Of a stretch of 5,987 nt of DNA, positions 4,189 to 5,987 are shown piece after piece; positions within the stretch are counted from its first letter, which is position 1; every line of letters starts with the position of its first letter. The stretch is from the NCBI GenBank assembly GCA_903890265.1, contig CAITAM010000144.1, positions 1 to 5,987 of the forward strand, written 5' to 3'. The translations under genes and the position numbers were made by a program. A model generated the notes under the pieces. The model worked only from the letters and a program-made list of their open reading frames with translations, did not search any database and was not told where the DNA came from. Source of the stretch: an uncultured Pseudomonadota bacterium. GTDB lineage: Bacteria > Pseudomonadota > Gammaproteobacteria > Steroidobacterales > Steroidobacteraceae.

Positions 4189-5987
4189 GATCTCCCGCGC
4201 TGTCGCTCCGCTCGAGGATTGCCCTGTCATTCGTCGGGGTATTTGCCCTGGTCGAGCTCGTCATCCTCGTGCTCGTCAATGTCGCCAGTTACGACATTAC
4301 GCGAGGAAAGATCTCCGAGGAGCTTGACGTCGCAGAGCGCGTGTTCCGGCGCCTGCTCACCCAGGACGCCGAACGGTTAGGGCAGTCGGCGCGGGGGCTC
4401 GTCTCCGATTTTGCCTTTCGCGAGGCCGTCGCCAGCGGCGATCGCGTCACGGTGGCGTCGGCGCTCGAGAATCTTGCCAGCCGTATCCAGGCGAGCGGCG
4501 GCGCGTACCTGGACAGGCAGGGGGCCGTGATTGCGAGCACGGTGGATCTTGATGGCCCGGCTGCAGCCTTGCTCGCCGACGTCACGCGCGGCGTCGGTAC
4601 CGCCCGCCCGGGCGCGGATCCGCACCGGATCCTCGTGATCCGGGATAGCGCGTATCAGGTCGTCGCCGCGCCCGTGCGGTCACCCGTCATCGTCGGCTGG
4701 GTACTCCTTTTTTTCCCGATCGACAAAACGCTGGCGATGGAATTGAAGCGCCTGACCAATCTCGACGTGACCTTCGTTACGGGCCAGGTGGGTTTACGGC
4801 ACGTCGCTGCCTCGACGCGGGCGGTGGGCGAGTATGAGTCGCTCGTTCAGCAGCTGCCGGAGGGTCCGGGAAGCAGCGATTGGGTGGGGTCGTTTCCGGA
4901 CGGGGCCCATCAGGGTCGCGTGATTTCGCTTCAGTCCGGCAGTCAGGGCGGACTCATTGCCGCCATTGACCGTCCGGTGCTCCCGTCGTTGAAGTACTAC
5001 CGCTACCTGGAGGCGGTGCTCTTTGTTCTCGGTTTGGCAGGTCTTCTCGCGGCGACGCTGGTCAGCGTGCTGGTGGCCCGCGGGATCACCAGGCCGCTCG
5101 AGAAGCTGCGCAAGTCGATCGGCGCGATCACGGCCGGGGATTACACGGTTCCGGTGCAGTCACTGCGCGCCGATGAGGTGGGTGCCGTGGCGCAGGGCCT
5201 CGAGCACCTTCGGCTGGGGATTCGCGAGCGCGAATCGCGCATTTTGATTCTTGCGTACCAGGATGCCCTGACGGGGTTGCCGAACAGGGTCAGCGTCATC
5301 GATCAGTTGCGGGAGCGGATCGCCCGTGCGGAGTCAGCCGGTTCGTCGGTGTCCCTGCAACTGGTCGGGCTTGATCGTTTCCGGCAGGTCAACGACCTGT
5401 TGGGCCATGCGGCGGGCGACGGCGTGCTGAAACAGGTTGCAGAGCGCCTGGCGTCCTTTGGCGCCGGGAGCGTGTTCGTGGCGCGGCTTGGCGGTGACGA
5501 ATTTGCGATGATCGCGGACGATGCGGCCGGGGTAGGCGAGGCGGCGCAGGCGATCCTCGCGCTGCTCGAGCCGCCCTGCACGGTCGGGGCTCAGGCGGTG
5601 GACGTACGGGCGAGCATCGGCATCGCGACGTTTCCGGCGCACGGACAATCCGCGGAGGACCTCCTGCGTCGGGCCGATGTGGCCATGCACGTTGCCAAGG
5701 GGAGCCGGTCAGGCTGGGCCGTGTTTGATCCAGCGCTCGACTCGGTCCGTAACGATCAGCTGACGCTCCTCGGTGAACTGCAGCGCGCCGTGGATCGTCA
5801 TGAGCTTGAAGTGTTCTACCAGCCGAAGATGTCGCTTCGCTCGGGTGAGGTGTACGCCGCGGAGGCGCTGTTGCGCTGGCGCCATCCCGAGCGGGGCCGG
5901 ATCCCGCCCGGGCTATTCATCCCGTTTGCGGAAAAGACCGGCTATATCCGTACGCTCACCCGTTGGCTGGTCAGGGACGTCGCGCGG
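4185..5987 (+). CDS. Membrane Cache-HAMP-GGDEF-EAL protein (c-di-GMP turnover), 3' end outside the window
   Basis: The reading frame is open from GTG 4185 (GTGA overlap with the upstream stop) to the window end, 601 codons with the C terminus missing. In order: TM1 about 12-33; a periplasmic sensor region about 34-272, resembling a double-Cache domain (DFAFREA at 75-81, then ...ASRIQASGGAYLDRQGAVIAST...); TM2 about 274-299; HAMP about 300-352 (GITRPLEKL, ADEVGAVAQGL); GGDEF about 355-525; and the start of EAL. DALTGLPNR (360-368) opens the GGDEF domain and the signature is intact at 436-440. The first metal-binding Asp of the D-x-D..K motif is Gly (G395 in GLDRFRQVND), its Lys is Arg (R400), and the RxxD I-site is replaced by AGSV. 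EAL has FYQPK (544-548), E560-A-L and FAEKTG (581-586). GGDEF domains make c-di-GMP from GTP and EAL domains hydrolyse it to pGpG; this one is more probably a phosphodiesterase, though the EAL catalytic residues downstream are not visible. Confidence 0.93.
   Translation, partial: MRSPALSLRSRIALSFVGVFALVELVILVLVNVASYDITRGKISEELDVAERVFRRLLTQDAERLGQSARGLVSDFAFREAVASGDRVTVASALENLASRIQASGGAYLDRQGAVIASTVDLDGPAAALLADVTRGVGTARPGADPHRILVIRDSAYQVVAAPVRSPVIVGWVLLFFPIDKTLAMELKRLTNLDVTFVTGQVGLRHVAASTRAVGEYESLVQQLPEGPGSSDWVGSFPDGAHQGRVISLQSGSQGGLIAAIDRPVLPSLKYYRYLEAVLFVLGLAGLLAATLVSVLVARGITRPLEKLRKSIGAITAGDYTVPVQSLRADEVGAVAQGLEHLRLGIRERESRILILAYQDALTGLPNRVSVIDQLRERIARAESAGSSVSLQLVGLDRFRQVNDLLGHAAGDGVLKQVAERLASFGAGSVFVARLGGDEFAMIADDAAGVGEAAQAILALLEPPCTVGAQAVDVRASIGIATFPAHGQSAEDLLRRADVAMHVAKGSRSGWAVFDPALDSVRNDQLTLLGELQRAVDRHELEVFYQPKMSLRSGEVYAAEALLRWRHPERGRIPPGLFIPFAEKTGYIRTLTRWLVRDVAR

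Noticed and set aside
3193..4230. Long open frame (345 codons) on the - strand
   Set aside because: It is antisense to the haemoglobin and cupredoxin genes, rich in Arg, His and Asp with no domain pattern. Both + strand proteins have family motifs in place.
4708..4714. Run of seven T on the + strand
   Set aside because: No stable GC hairpin directly precedes it and it encodes Leu-Phe-Phe in the sensor region of the GGDEF-EAL protein, so it is not a terminator.

Overview
The window is GC-rich and densely coded, with genes on both strands, almost no intergenic space and start/stop overlaps such as ATGA and GTGA. Sec signal peptides, an outer-membrane beta-barrel family (DUF3034), periplasmic redox proteins and a membrane GGDEF-EAL protein point to a Gram-negative bacterium, most likely a high-GC member of the Pseudomonadota (beta- or gammaproteobacterial side). 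The genus cannot be told from the sequence. No tRNA, rRNA, CRISPR array, insertion sequence or convincing intrinsic terminator was seen.

Layout. (1) Bases 1-205 hold the C-terminal end of a GNAT acetyltransferase, cut by the window edge. (2) A secreted polysaccharide deacetylase (NodB fold) follows on the + strand and ends at 945, probably translationally coupled to the acetyltransferase. (3) On the - strand an exported calcineurin-like metallophosphoesterase (899-2080) meets the deacetylase tail to tail, with 47 bp of overlapping coding sequence. (4) Upstream of it on the - strand, 30 bp away, is a DUF3034 outer-membrane beta-barrel protein (2111 to about 2986), so these two form a likely operon. 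(5) A divergent control region of about 130 bp lies at 2987-3118. It holds a palindrome (TGTTAACA) and a 7-bp inverted repeat whose right arm touches a ribosome-binding site. (6) Reading right from there is a tightly coupled operon: exported group I truncated haemoglobin (3119-3583), cupredoxin-like 'methylamine utilization'-type protein (3580-4188), and a membrane Cache-HAMP-GGDEF-EAL protein (4185 to beyond the window end). The three genes overlap by 4 bp at each junction.

How they may work together. The right half looks like one unit that places a haem protein, a mononuclear copper protein and a c-di-GMP signalling enzyme with a periplasmic sensor domain under one promoter, divergent from an outer-membrane barrel. 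A plausible reading is periplasmic gas, redox or copper sensing coupled to c-di-GMP turnover. The GGDEF domain has lost a metal-binding Asp and the inhibitory I-site, so the protein may act mainly as an EAL phosphodiesterase. The functional link between these genes is inference from coupling and domain content, not something the sequence proves.
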